A DNA stretch of 15,395 bases from an uncultured bacterium (GTDB lineage: Bacteria > Bacillota > Clostridia > Lachnospirales > Lachnospiraceae): NCBI GenBank assembly GCA_905214855.1, contig CAJMNU010000028.1, positions 1 through 15,395 on the forward strand. Direction: 5' to 3'. Positions 9,442 to 15,395 of this stretch are shown here, in pieces. How positions within the stretch are numbered: position 1 is the stretch's first letter; every line of letters begins with the position of its first letter. The translations under genes were made by a program, and so were the position numbers. The notes below the pieces were generated by a model. The model was given only the letters and a program-made list of their open reading frames with translations, was not told the origin of the DNA and did not search any database.

Positions 9442-11211
9442 TTACATTCTTTCCGGAGATTCAAACCCTAAAAGATCTATACACTGGAGCAGCACATCCT
9501 TTGTCAGAGCAATCAGTTTGATATAACTTGCCTGACGTTCTTTATCCTCTTCTCCCATGATTTTTGTCTCATGGTAGAATTTATTTGTCGCATTAGAAAG
9601 CTCATAAATGTACTGACAAATCTTATGAGGTGCAAGATCTGCAAAACTGTTCTCTATCATCTCATGGAAATTTGCGATAGAAAGCATCAATGCCTTTTCA
9701 GAATCTCCCACAGCTGGTAAAATCTTTGCATGTTCTGCCATAGAACCATCAACCTCTTTATATTTTGCCAGAATGGATTTAATACGAACAATAGTATATA
9801 AAATATATGGTCCTGTATTGCCTTCAAAAGAAATGAAACGATCTACATCAAATACATAGTCTTTTGCTGCCTGATTAGACAAATCTCCATATTTCAGAGC
9901 TGCCAACCCAATAATTTTTGCTGTCTGTCTTGCCTCTTCCTCTTCAATTGTACGATTTTCCATGATACGATTATAAACAGCATCAGAAATATCACCAATT
10001 AAGTTCTCCAGACGCATGACACCGCCCTCACGGGTTTTAAATGGTTTTCCATCTTTTCCATTCATTGTACCAAAGCCAAGGAAACACATCTCTGTCTCTG
10101 GTTTTACGATTCCTGCCTTTTTTGCAACACGGAACACCTGAGTAAAATGGAGATCCTGTCTCTTGTCTACTACATAAATATACATATCTGGCTTGAAATC
10201 CTGTTCTCTCTCTACAATAGTCGCCAGATCAGAAGTTGCATACAAAGCTGCACCATCTGATTTACGGATGATACATGGAGGAAGTTCTTTGTTATCTGTC
10301 TCCTCAGCGATATCCACAACCAAAGCTCCCTGACTCTCATATGCCAGCCCCTTATCAATAAGATCTTGGATCATATCCGGAATATATGGCTGTGCATCGC
10401 TCTCTCCCTTCCAGAGATCAAACTCTACATTTAGATTGCTGTAATTCTTTTTCAAATCTGCCAATGACACATTCATAATATGTTTCCAGATTGCACGATA
10501 TGGCGCATATCCAGACTGAAGGCGGAATGTTGCCTCCTGTGCACGTTCACGAAATGCCTCATCTACTTTTGATTTTGCACTTGCCGCCGGATAAATCTCT
10601 TCCAGCTCGCTGATCGTAAATGGTGCTTCCTTAGGATACTCTCCCTTAAAATCCGGATCAAAATAAGGCAGATCTGGTTCTCTTTCCTGCAATTCTGTAA
10701 TGATCAGCCCCATCTGAAGTCCCCAGTCTCCCAGATGCACATCACCGATAACATGATGACCAACAAATTTTGCCAGACGTTTCACAGATTCACCGATTAC
10801 TGCTGCACGCAGATGACCAACATGAAGAGGTTTTGCCACATTAGCACCGCCATAATCCACAATGATCGTTTTAGGATTCTGTGTTTTTTCGTAGCCTAAA
10901 GTTTCTCCTTCTCTCATATTGTTCATAAAATCAGCCAGAAAACTTTCATCTAACTTGATATTAATAAATCCTGGCATCACAGCAGATACCTCAGAAAACA
11001 TCATATTTCCCTCAAGCTGTGTCACCACTGCCTGTGCAATATCAATCGGTTTTTTATGATATGCCTTTGCTGCTGCCATAGCACCATTACACTGATATTC
11101 ACATAAATCCGGACGGTTAGAAAGAACCACTTTGGCATATGCTGCATCGTAACCGCTGACCTCAAAGGCTTTTTTCAGTTCGTCTGTAATACATTCCAGA
11201 ATCTTCTTCAT
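9442..11211 (-). CDS. argS: Arginyl-tRNA synthetase
   Basis: A 589-residue class I aminoacyl-tRNA synthetase that charges tRNA-Arg with arginine in the cytoplasm. The N-terminal additional domain (about 1-105) recognises the tRNA D-arm. The catalytic Rossmann domain begins at VDYGGANVAKPLHVGHLR (118-135), with HVGH (130-133) as the HIGH motif, and continues through GDVHLGDWGLQMG (156-168) and SDLATIVERE (327-336). In place of KMSKS there is FGTMNGKDGKPFKTREGG (380-397), as in many ArgS enzymes. The C-terminal DALR anticodon-binding helical domain (about 465-589) opens with FEGNTGPYILY (462-472). Length and motifs are normal. It is read from a structured leader downstream of the efp terminator. 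AGGAAAAGGAAGC before the ATG supplies the ribosome site. SNF2 and kdpD follow on the same strand. Confidence 0.98.
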   Translation of the reverse strand: MKKILECITDELKKAFEVSGYDAAYAKVVLSNRPDLCEYQCNGAMAAAKAYHKKPIDIAQAVVTQLEGNMMFSEVSAVMPGFINIKLDESFLADFMNNMREGETLGYEKTQNPKTIIVDYGGANVAKPLHVGHLRAAVIGESVKRLAKFVGHHVIGDVHLGDWGLQMGLIITELQEREPDLPYFDPDFKGEYPKEAPFTISELEEIYPAASAKSKVDEAFRERAQEATFRLQSGYAPYRAIWKHIMNVSLADLKKNYSNLNVEFDLWKGESDAQPYIPDMIQDLIDKGLAYESQGALVVDIAEETDNKELPPCIIRKSDGAALYATSDLATIVEREQDFKPDMYIYVVDKRQDLHFTQVFRVAKKAGIVKPETEMCFLGFGTMNGKDGKPFKTREGGVMRLENLIGDISDAVYNRIMENRTIEEEEARQTAKIIGLAALKYGDLSNQAAKDYVFDVDRFISFEGNTGPYILYTIVRIKSILAKYKEVDGSMAEHAKILPAVGDSEKALMLSIANFHEMIENSFADLAPHKICQYIYELSNATNKFYHETKIMGEEDKERQASYIKLIALTKDVLLQCIDLLGFESPERM

Positions 11212-11327
11212 GCTTCCTTTTCCTTTCTCTTCTCACTGATATCCCACTTTCTAAAAAGAGTGGGATTCCATTCTCAATTTGTGAACTGCCGCCGCTAAAA
11301 CGCAGTGGAGATTCTCCTTCAAATTTT
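11212..11327 (-). other. Structured argS leader with repeat-like inverted segments
   Basis: Downstream of the efp terminator the minus strand holds, in order, GGAGAATCTCC, ACTGC-N12-GCAGT, and a hairpin with an eight-pair perfect stem ATCCCACT-N10-AGTGGGAT that ends close to argS. The sequence TCCCAC can pair either with the GTGGGA beside it or with the GTGGGA in the upstream terminator's 3' arm, so exclusive folds are possible. No T-box core (AGGGTGGNACCGCG) is present. A weak promoter TTGAGA-18-TAGAAA overlaps the last hairpin. It looks like either a cis-regulatory leader or an intergenic repeat (MITE/REP-like) inserted upstream of argS. Copies elsewhere cannot be checked here. Confidence 0.4.
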
Positions 11328-11369
11328 ATAAAAAAGAAAGTCCCACAGCTTTTGGCCATGAGGCTTTCT
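11328..11369 (-). terminator. Strong rho-independent terminator after efp
   Basis: On the minus strand AGAAAGCCTCATGGC pairs with GCTGTGGGACTTTCT (plus positions 11355-11369 and 11335-11349), with one mismatch, three G-U pairs and a five-base loop, followed by a run of U. It starts about 20 bases beyond the efp stop codon. Confidence 0.85.
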
Positions 11370-11388
11370 GATTCAGAAACTCAATCCA

Positions 11389-11946
11389 TTAAACACGGGA
11401 CAGATACTCGCTTGTACGTGTATCGATCTTTACTTTATCACCAATCTCTACAAACAATGGAACGTTAATGGTTGCTCCTGTCTCAACAGTAGCCGGTTTG
11501 GTAGCGCCTGTTGCTGTATCTCCTTTGAATCCTGGCTCTGTGTCTGTTACTTCCAGTTCTACAAATAACGGTGGCTCTACGGAGAACACATTACCATTAT
11601 AAGAACATACCTTCACCATCTCATTCTCTTTTACAAACTTCAATGCATCACCGATAACATCTGTGCTAAGAGCAACCTGATCGTAGGTATCTACATTCAT
11701 AAAATGGAATAAGTCCCCATCAGAATACAGATACTGCATGTCCACTCTGTCAATTCTGGCTGCTGGGAACTTCTCAGTCGGACGGAAAGTTCTCTCTACT
11801 ACACCGCCATTTATTACGTTTCTTAATTTCGTTCTAACGAAAGCTGCACCTTTACCTGGTTTTACATGCTGGAATTCGACAATCTGTACTACGTTTCCTT
11901 CGATCTCCAGAGTGATCCCGTTTCTAAAATCACCTGCTGATATCAT
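11389..11946 (-). CDS. efp: Translation elongation factor P
   Basis: A 185-residue protein of normal EF-P length. Domain I is the KOW-like barrel (1-64), with the tip loop [13 protein letters not shown] (28-40) placing Lys32 where EF-P is modified or contacts the P-site tRNA. Domain II is an OB fold (about 65-126). Domain III is an OB fold ending with the signature region [20 protein letters not shown] binds between the P and E sites of the ribosome and relieves stalling at consecutive prolines. Lysine at position 32 fits the Firmicutes type; no modification enzyme is visible in the window. Start: AGGAGG lies ten bases upstream of ATG 11946. The gene has its own strong promoter just after aroQ and a strong terminator. 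aroQ next to efp matches the order in Bacillus, where yqhT lies between them; that gene is absent here. Confidence 0.98.
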   Translation of the reverse strand: MISAGDFRNGITLEIEGNVVQIVEFQHVKPGKGAAFVRTKLRNVINGGVVERTFRPTEKFPAARIDRVDMQYLYSDGDLFHFMNVDTYDQVALSTDVIGDALKFVKENEMVKVCSYNGNVFSVEPPLFVELEVTDTEPGFKGDTATGATKPATVETGATINVPLFVEIGDKVKIDTRTSEYLSRV

Positions 11947-11982
11947 ATATGATAGTCCTCCTTGTAATCTCTTATCCTTTAC

Positions 11983-12011
11983 ATTTTATAATAAAATACA
12001 GGGTTTTTCAA
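11983..12011 (-). promoter_or_regulatory. Strong sigma-A promoter for efp
   Basis: On the minus strand TTGAAA (12006-12011) and TAAAAT (11983-11988) are separated by 17 bases, each matching five of six consensus bases. It starts within 20 bases of the aroQ stop, so efp can be transcribed separately from the nrdR-yqeG-aroQ run. There is no terminator between aroQ and this promoter, so read-through adds to it. Confidence 0.75.
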
Positions 12012-12026
12012 CTGTTTTTTTCATTT

Positions 12027-12455
12027 TCATCTTCCGGTCAAAAAATCCATTGCCAATTCATATCCCTTTAAGCCCAAGCCGACAATCTGACCTGTACAAG
12101 CTGGTGCTGTCACAGACACATGACGAAATGCCTCTCTTTTGTGAACATTAGAAATATGTACTTCAATCTTGGGGATCTCCACACTTGCTAAGGCATCATG
12201 AAGAGCATAGCTATAATGGGTAAAAGCTCCCGGATTGATCACGATTCCTTCCACTCCCATATGATATGCTTCCTGGACCTTATCAATCAAAGCTCCCTCA
12301 TAGTTGCTTTGAAAAATCTCCAATTCATGCCCTTCCCTCTCTGCCTTTGCTCTCAGGCGCTCTGTCAGAGAATCATAATCCTCTGTGCCATAAATCCCCT
12401 TTTCCCTGATTCCCAGAAAGTTCAGATTTGGACCATTCAAAATCAACAACTTCAT
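12027..12455 (-). CDS. aroQ: Type II 3-dehydroquinate dehydratase
   Basis: A 142-residue flavodoxin-like enzyme that removes water from 3-dehydroquinate to give 3-dehydroshikimate, the third step of the shikimate pathway; the family forms dodecamers. Key residues visible: LNGPNLN (6-12), GIREKGIYG (15-23) with catalytic-lid Arg17 and Tyr22, QSNYEG (49-54), INPGAFTHYSYALHD (73-87) with Asn74, and EVHISNVHKREAFRH (98-112) with catalytic His100. Start: I chose the ATG at 12455, giving the family-standard MKLLILNGPN, because AAAGGA sits eight bases upstream. An in-frame ATG at 12464 would add MIP but has no spacing for a ribosome site. The gene begins 17 bases after yqeG and probably shares its transcript. 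Confidence 0.97.
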   Translation of the reverse strand: MKLLILNGPNLNFLGIREKGIYGTEDYDSLTERLRAKAEREGHELEIFQSNYEGALIDKVQEAYHMGVEGIVINPGAFTHYSYALHDALASVEIPKIEVHISNVHKREAFRHVSVTAPACTGQIVGLGLKGYELAMDFLTGR

Positions 12456-12472
12456 TGGTATCATCCTTTCTT

Positions 12473-13000
12473 TCAGTCGTGCTTAAACTCTATCTGGCTA
12501 CATTTTAAACGTTTCCTGCGGAAAAAAAACAGGATCAGTTTTTCTGGGTAGCGTTTTAACACAATCTGGATCTCTTCTTTTGGATTGATTGGTTTTACCA
12601 AAACGCTGTAAATCCCGCTTCTATTTGCCCCCAAAATATCCGTAAAAATCTGGTCTCCTACAAAGACAGTAGTCCCCGGATGCGTCCTCATTTGTTTCAT
12701 CGCCTGCTCGTATCCTTTTGTGGAAGGCTTTCCTGCTTTATAGATGAAAAGAGAGTCCACTTCTTTTGCAAACGATTCCACTCTGGGCAATTTATTATTA
12801 GAGACTAAACAAGTCTTAAATCCCAAACAATGAAGATGACGAAATAATTCTTTTACTTTCTCATCTGCTGGCGCTCCATGAGGAACCAAAGTGTTATCAA
12901 TATCAAAAATCAACCCGCGTATTCCCCTATCCCACATATTTTCAAAGGAAATATGGTAAACGGATTCCATAATTTTTTGCGGATAAAATATTTCTAACAT
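12473..13000 (-). CDS. yqeG: YqeG-family HAD (subfamily IIIA) phosphatase
   Basis: A 175-residue cytoplasmic phosphatase of the HAD superfamily. Motif I is IFDIDNTL (31-38) with nucleophile Asp33 and acid/base Asp35, motif II is VSNN (66-69), the motif III lysine lies in KAGKPSTKG (88-96), and motif IV is GDQIFTDILGAN (115-126). The family is related to yeast Gep4, a phosphatidylglycerophosphate phosphatase, but the substrate of bacterial YqeG is not settled. The C-terminus is unusual: KLILFFFRRKRLK (154-166) is hydrophobic then strongly basic and could touch the membrane. It is coded across a run of eight T. Start: AGGAG, overlapping the nrdR stop region, is eight bases upstream. The gap to nrdR is only five bases, so the two are translationally linked. 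Confidence 0.93.
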   Translation of the reverse strand: MLEIFYPQKIMESVYHISFENMWDRGIRGLIFDIDNTLVPHGAPADEKVKELFRHLHCLGFKTCLVSNNKLPRVESFAKEVDSLFIYKAGKPSTKGYEQAMKQMRTHPGTTVFVGDQIFTDILGANRSGIYSVLVKPINPKEEIQIVLKRYPEKLILFFFRRKRLKCSQIEFKHD

Positions 13001-13005
13001 AGTTC

Positions 13006-13464
13006 CTACTCCTGCTTCTTCAATAATTTTCCAATTTCTTCCATAAAAGAATCTACATCTTTAAATTCACGGTACACAGAAGCAAATCGTACATAAGCAA
13101 CCTCATCTATCTTCTGTAACTTTTCCATCACCAGTTCTCCGATTGCGGAGGTTGCGATTTCTTTTTCTTCCATACTAAAAATCTGCGCCTCGATCTCATC
13201 GATCAAATCGCTGATCTGCTGAGGAGAAACCGGACGTTTATGACAAGACTGCAGAACACCTTTCTCAATCTTGGAACGGTCATAGTTTTCCCTCGTATTA
13301 TCTTTTTTAATCACCATCAATGGAACTGTCTCCAACTTTTCATATGTTGTAAATCTCTTCCCACATTTTTCACACTGACGGCGACGGCGAATCGAACTAT
13401 TATCATCTGCCGGTCTGGAATCTATTACCTTAGTATCCTGCTCATTACAAAATGGACATTTCAC
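13006..13464 (-). CDS. nrdR: Transcriptional repressor NrdR (GTG start)
   Basis: A 152-residue zinc-ribbon/ATP-cone repressor of ribonucleotide reductase genes. The zinc ribbon has Cys3, Cys6, Cys31 and Cys34 (MKCPFC and CEKCGKRFTTYE). The linker carries SSIRRRRQ, which contacts DNA in this family. The ATP-cone covers about 49-139 (VIKKDN, FASVYREF near the end) and senses ATP/dATP. Start choice: an ATG at 13470 would leave only two bases to AGGAGG and would add two residues. The GTG at 13464 has eight bases of spacing and gives exactly the conserved N-terminus MKCPFC, so I use it. Followed after five bases by yqeG. A promoter lies about 150 bases upstream. No nrd genes are in the window, so it acts in trans. 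Confidence 0.96.
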   Translation of the reverse strand: MKCPFCNEQDTKVIDSRPADDNSSIRRRRQCEKCGKRFTTYEKLETVPLMVIKKDNTRENYDRSKIEKGVLQSCHKRPVSPQQISDLIDEIEAQIFSMEEKEIATSAIGELVMEKLQKIDEVAYVRFASVYREFKDVDSFMEEIGKLLKKQE

Positions 13465-13617
13465 GTTCATTTCCTCCTGATTTTGCTTTTGTTTCTGATA
13501 TCACATATTGACATTCCCGTCTACAGTCTGCCAAACCTCAAACATTTTATATCTACAAATATGTTTACTTTGACTGCTTTGGAAGATCATTCATGCTTTT
13601 TACTTATATTTGCTCTC

Positions 13618-13646
13618 ATTGTATACGAAAGCAGCCATTCCTGCAA
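13618..13646 (-). promoter_or_regulatory. Candidate promoter for the nrdR-yqeG-aroQ run
   Basis: On the minus strand TTGCAG (13641-13646) and TACAAT (13618-13623) are separated by 17 bases. The start point would be near 13611, leaving a leader of about 147 bases before the nrdR GTG. A second, weaker TATAAA (13546-13551) inside that leader could be an additional -10. No terminator separates this from the upstream YlmC-like gene. I saw no clear NrdR box. Confidence 0.5.
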
Positions 13647-13665
13647 GAGAATTTTATTTTTTCCG

Positions 13666-13926
13666 CTAAATTCCACATTTTTCTGTCACATCTTTCATGT
13701 TGACATCGACTAAAATGATATCTTCCCCTATCTTCTTAATATTACAAAAAGGAATCACATACTCTTTTTCTCTTCCTAAAAAACCGCAAAAACAGCCTGG
13801 TCCCGGAACGATGATCGCTAAAATACAGCCATTTTCTATATTAAAGTCTACATCACATACAAAACCCAAACGTTTACAGTCTTTTGCATTGATCACTTCT
13901 TTCTGTTTTAGATCACAAATCCTCAT
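13666..13926 (-). CDS. YlmC/YmxH-family PRC-barrel sporulation-associated protein
   Basis: An 86-residue protein made of one PRC-barrel-like domain. It opens with RICDLKQKEVIN (2-13), then RLGFVCDVDFNI (19-30), AIIVPGPG (37-44), GREKEYVIPF (51-60) and IKKIGEDIILVDV (63-75), the conserved pattern of YlmC/YmxH proteins of spore-forming Firmicutes. The molecular role is not established; the barrel may bind proteins or RNA. It has no signal peptide. AAGGG lies eight bases upstream of the ATG. In Clostridia this gene is often next to nrdR, as here, commonly after the sigE-sigG genes. In this window the upstream neighbour is metQ instead. I could not find a convincing promoter, vegetative or sporulation-type, in the 137 bases after the metQ terminator. 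Confidence 0.9.
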   Translation of the reverse strand: MRICDLKQKEVINAKDCKRLGFVCDVDFNIENGCILAIIVPGPGCFCGFLGREKEYVIPFCNIKKIGEDIILVDVNMKDVTEKCGI

Positions 13927-14063
13927 CTCAGGATCCCTTCTGTTTTCTCTTATAAATATACTATGCCTCTTTTCTCTGTTCCTTGCCCGTCCGTACTAAA
14001 AATCTCACACAAAACCTTTCTTATTTGATATCACATTTTCATTTACAAAATAAAGCTTTATAC

Positions 14064-14110
14064 AAAAAAATCCCCGGACAGACAGGCTTTCTGCCTTTTC
14101 TGCCCAGGAA
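14064..14110 (-). terminator. Rho-independent terminator after metQ
   Basis: On the minus strand TCCTGGGCAG pairs with CTGTCCGGGGA (one bulged G), enclosing a smaller AGGC/GCCT hairpin, and is followed by seven U. It lies just beyond the metQ stop codon and ends the methionine transporter operon. Confidence 0.8.
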
Positions 14111-14116
14111 AAGAAA

Positions 14117-14929
14117 TTAAAATAACGGAACTACCGCACCATCATATTTCTCATCAATAAATTCTTTGACTTTATCCGATTTCAGAGCTTCGATCAAAGC
14201 TTTGACCGCCTCTTTTTCCTCATTGCCTTCTTTTACAGCAATCACATTTGCGTAATTCTGTTGTACAACCTCTGACTGTGCATCTTCAATTGCCAGTGCA
14301 TCTTTTCCAGCACTCAGACCAGCACCGATCGCATAGTTTCCATTGATAACAGCAATATCCACATCCTGAAGAGAAAGGGGGATCTGTGCTGCCTCAATCT
14401 CTTTGATATCCAAATTCTTGCTATTTTCAATGATATCTTTCTTTGTTGCTTTCAGACCAACGCCTTCTGTCAGCTTGATCAATCCCTGTTCTTCCAGAAG
14501 GAGAAGAGCTCTTGCCTCATTTGTCGCATCGTTTGGAACAGCTACAACAGCTCCGTCTTGTACTTCCTCCAAACTCTTTGTCTTACCTGGATAAATTCCA
14601 AATGGTTCATAGTGGATCTTTTCAGCAATTGCCAGATGTGTATTCTTCTCTTCATTAAAATCATTTAGATATAACACATGCTGAAAATAGTTTGCATCCA
14701 AATCTCCATGTTCTACTGCTGTATTTGGCTGTACATAGTCATTGTATACTTTGATCTCTAATGTATATCCGTTCTCTGCCATAACTTCCTTTGCCACTTC
14801 AAGTACTTCTGCATGAGGGGAAGGTGTTGCACCTACCGTCAAAGTCTTGTCATCCTTTTTTGCACCACATCCTGTCAGTACTGCTGCTGTTAAGAGTGCA
14901 ATTGCTGTTGTTAAGAATACTTTTTTCAT
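14117..14929 (-). CDS. metQ: Methionine ABC transporter substrate-binding lipoprotein
   Basis: A 270-residue NlpA/MetQ-family lipoprotein. Residues 1-20 form a lipoprotein signal with lipobox LTGC (18-21), so Cys21 should be lipidated and hold the protein on the outer face of the membrane. The mature binding domain has TLTVGATPSPHAEVLE (29-44), then NTAVEHGDLDANYFQH (69-84), the motif typical of MetQ, and later VAVPNDATNEARALLLLE (129-146) and NGNYAIGAGL. The protein captures L-methionine (and possibly D-methionine or methionine peptides) for MetNI. The gene directly follows metI, with a 145-base gap holding a perfect hairpin. GGAG lies nine bases before the ATG. A terminator follows. metN and any SAM-riboswitch leader would be outside the window. 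Confidence 0.95.
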   Translation of the reverse strand: MKKVFLTTAIALLTAAVLTGCGAKKDDKTLTVGATPSPHAEVLEVAKEVMAENGYTLEIKVYNDYVQPNTAVEHGDLDANYFQHVLYLNDFNEEKNTHLAIAEKIHYEPFGIYPGKTKSLEEVQDGAVVAVPNDATNEARALLLLEEQGLIKLTEGVGLKATKKDIIENSKNLDIKEIEAAQIPLSLQDVDIAVINGNYAIGAGLSAGKDALAIEDAQSEVVQQNYANVIAVKEGNEEKEAVKALIEALKSDKVKEFIDEKYDGAVVPLF

Positions 14930-15017
14930 AATGCTGGTCTCCTTTTCTTTTTCGCCGCTTTCATGTATCCATGATTTTTTATGTCTCAGAAAATGGATCT
15001 TTGCGGATTTTTATATA

Positions 15018-15043
15018 AACATAGAAGAATACCTGTCTATGTT
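15018..15043 (-). other. Perfect hairpin in the metI-metQ gap
   Basis: AACATAGA (15018-15025) and TCTATGTT (15036-15043) form an eight-pair stem around a ten-base loop. The minus-strand sequence after it (TATATAAAAATCC) is AT-rich but lacks a proper U run. It overlaps a smaller dyad TTGAT-ACC-ATCAA (15042-15054). It may be an intercistronic mRNA stability element that sets metQ above metI; this is inference. Confidence 0.4.
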
Positions 15044-15074
15044 GATACCATCAAACCCTATATCTTTTTATGTT

Positions 15075-15395
15075 TTAACGGATTCTTTTATCTCCTTTTT
15101 TAGAAAGTTTCATTCCAGATTCCTGTAAAATCTGTACAATGATAACCAATAAAATAACTGCTGCCCACATGATCGGTTTTTCTCCTCTGTAATACCCATA
15201 GTTGATAGCGATCGCACCAAGACCTCCACCACCTAAAAAACCTGCCATTGCGGAATATCCAAGAATTGTAGTAACTGCCAAAGCTGCACCTACTAAAAGA
15301 GAAGGCTTTGCCTCTGGAAGAAGCACTTTCAAAATAATCTGCATTGTAGATGCCCCCATAGACTTTGCCGCTTCGATCACGCCATAATCTACTTC
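15075..15395 (-). CDS. metI: Methionine ABC transporter permease, C-terminal part (5' end outside window)
   Basis: The frame is open to the right edge, giving the last 106 residues of a MetI-type permease. It begins with EVDYGVIEAAKSMGA, the EAA motif that docks on the ATPase MetN, followed by LPEAKPSLLVGAAL, GYSAMAGFLGGGGLGAIA and NYGYYRG, all matching MetI, and a last transmembrane helix (about VILLVIIVQIL). It ends in a basic tail KLSKKGDKRIR. It forms the inner-membrane channel of the MetNIQ methionine importer. GTG 15380 is an internal valine codon of the EAA motif, not the start. Confidence 0.95.
   Translation of the reverse strand, partial: EVDYGVIEAAKSMGASTMQIILKVLLPEAKPSLLVGAALAVTTILGYSAMAGFLGGGGLGAIAINYGYYRGEKPIMWAAVILLVIIVQILQESGMKLSKKGDKRIR

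Noticed and set aside
11162..11359. A 65-codon minus-strand frame starting MAKSCGTFF in the efp-argS gap
   Set aside because: It begins inside the efp terminator hairpin, lacks a ribosome site, runs through the leader hairpins and overlaps the start of argS. Most likely not a gene.
11212..11388. T-box riboswitch for argS
   Set aside because: The conserved AGGGTGGNACCGCG core and a Stem I are missing, and the space after the efp terminator is too short.
11941..11954. 14-base perfect palindrome TATCATATATGATA over the efp start codon
   Set aside because: Composed only of alternating AT-rich bases around the ATG; no regulator is known to bind there and it is likely chance.
13927..14063. Sporulation sigma-factor promoter before the YlmC/YmxH gene (CATAGTA)
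   Set aside because: CATAGTA partly resembles a sigma-E/sigma-G -10, but no matching -35 is found at the right distance.
14930..15074. SAM riboswitch or other methionine-responsive leader in the metI-metQ gap
   Set aside because: The region has a simple hairpin but none of the S-box core motifs. Such a leader is expected before the first gene of the operon, outside the window.

Overview
The window comes from an AT-rich, Gram-positive, spore-forming Clostridia-type genome. The best guess is a gut Lachnospiraceae relative (Ruminococcus/Mediterraneibacter/Blautia-like). This rests on the strong AGGAGG ribosome binding sites, a YlmC/YmxH-type sporulation protein, a clostridial NrdR, a KdpD kinase with a universal-stress domain, and an LCP wall enzyme with a long lysine/glutamate tail. 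Species level cannot be fixed from the sequence. All 14 supported genes lie on the minus strand, so transcription runs from high to low coordinates. Both window edges cut a gene. No gap between genes exceeds about 240 bases.

In transcription order: (1) 15395-14117 is the end of a methionine ABC importer, with the 3' part of metI and complete metQ, closed by a terminator at about 14064-14110. (2) 13926-11389 is a housekeeping run: a YlmC/YmxH-like PRC-barrel protein, nrdR, yqeG, aroQ and efp. nrdR has its own promoter, and its GTG start gives the family-standard MKCPFC N-terminus. nrdR-yqeG-aroQ are packed within 5-17 bases. efp has a strong sigma-A promoter and is closed by a strong terminator at about 11328-11369. 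(3) A structured, repeat-like leader (about 11212-11327) precedes argS (11211-9442). argS is followed by a SWIM/SNF2 helicase (9363-6127) and a full-length KdpD sensor kinase (6121-3473), which start 78 and 5 bases downstream of the preceding gene. No kdpE or kdpFABC is in view. (4) An XRE regulator (3279-2899) has a dyad across its likely -10 box and its own terminator. (5) An LCP-family cell-wall glycopolymer transferase (2711-954) ends in a bidirectional terminator. (6) The N-terminal 239 residues of a LacZ-type GH2 beta-galactosidase (718-1) follow an extended -10 promoter and run off the left edge.

Most of the content is core metabolism, translation and wall assembly. I see no CRISPR array, phage, insertion sequence, defence island or toxin-antitoxin pair, and no convincing new system. 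The items most worth a second look are the argS leader element, the coupled SNF2-KdpD pair with its c-di-AMP-type motif and no partner genes, the XRE operator-like dyad, and several start-codon corrections.
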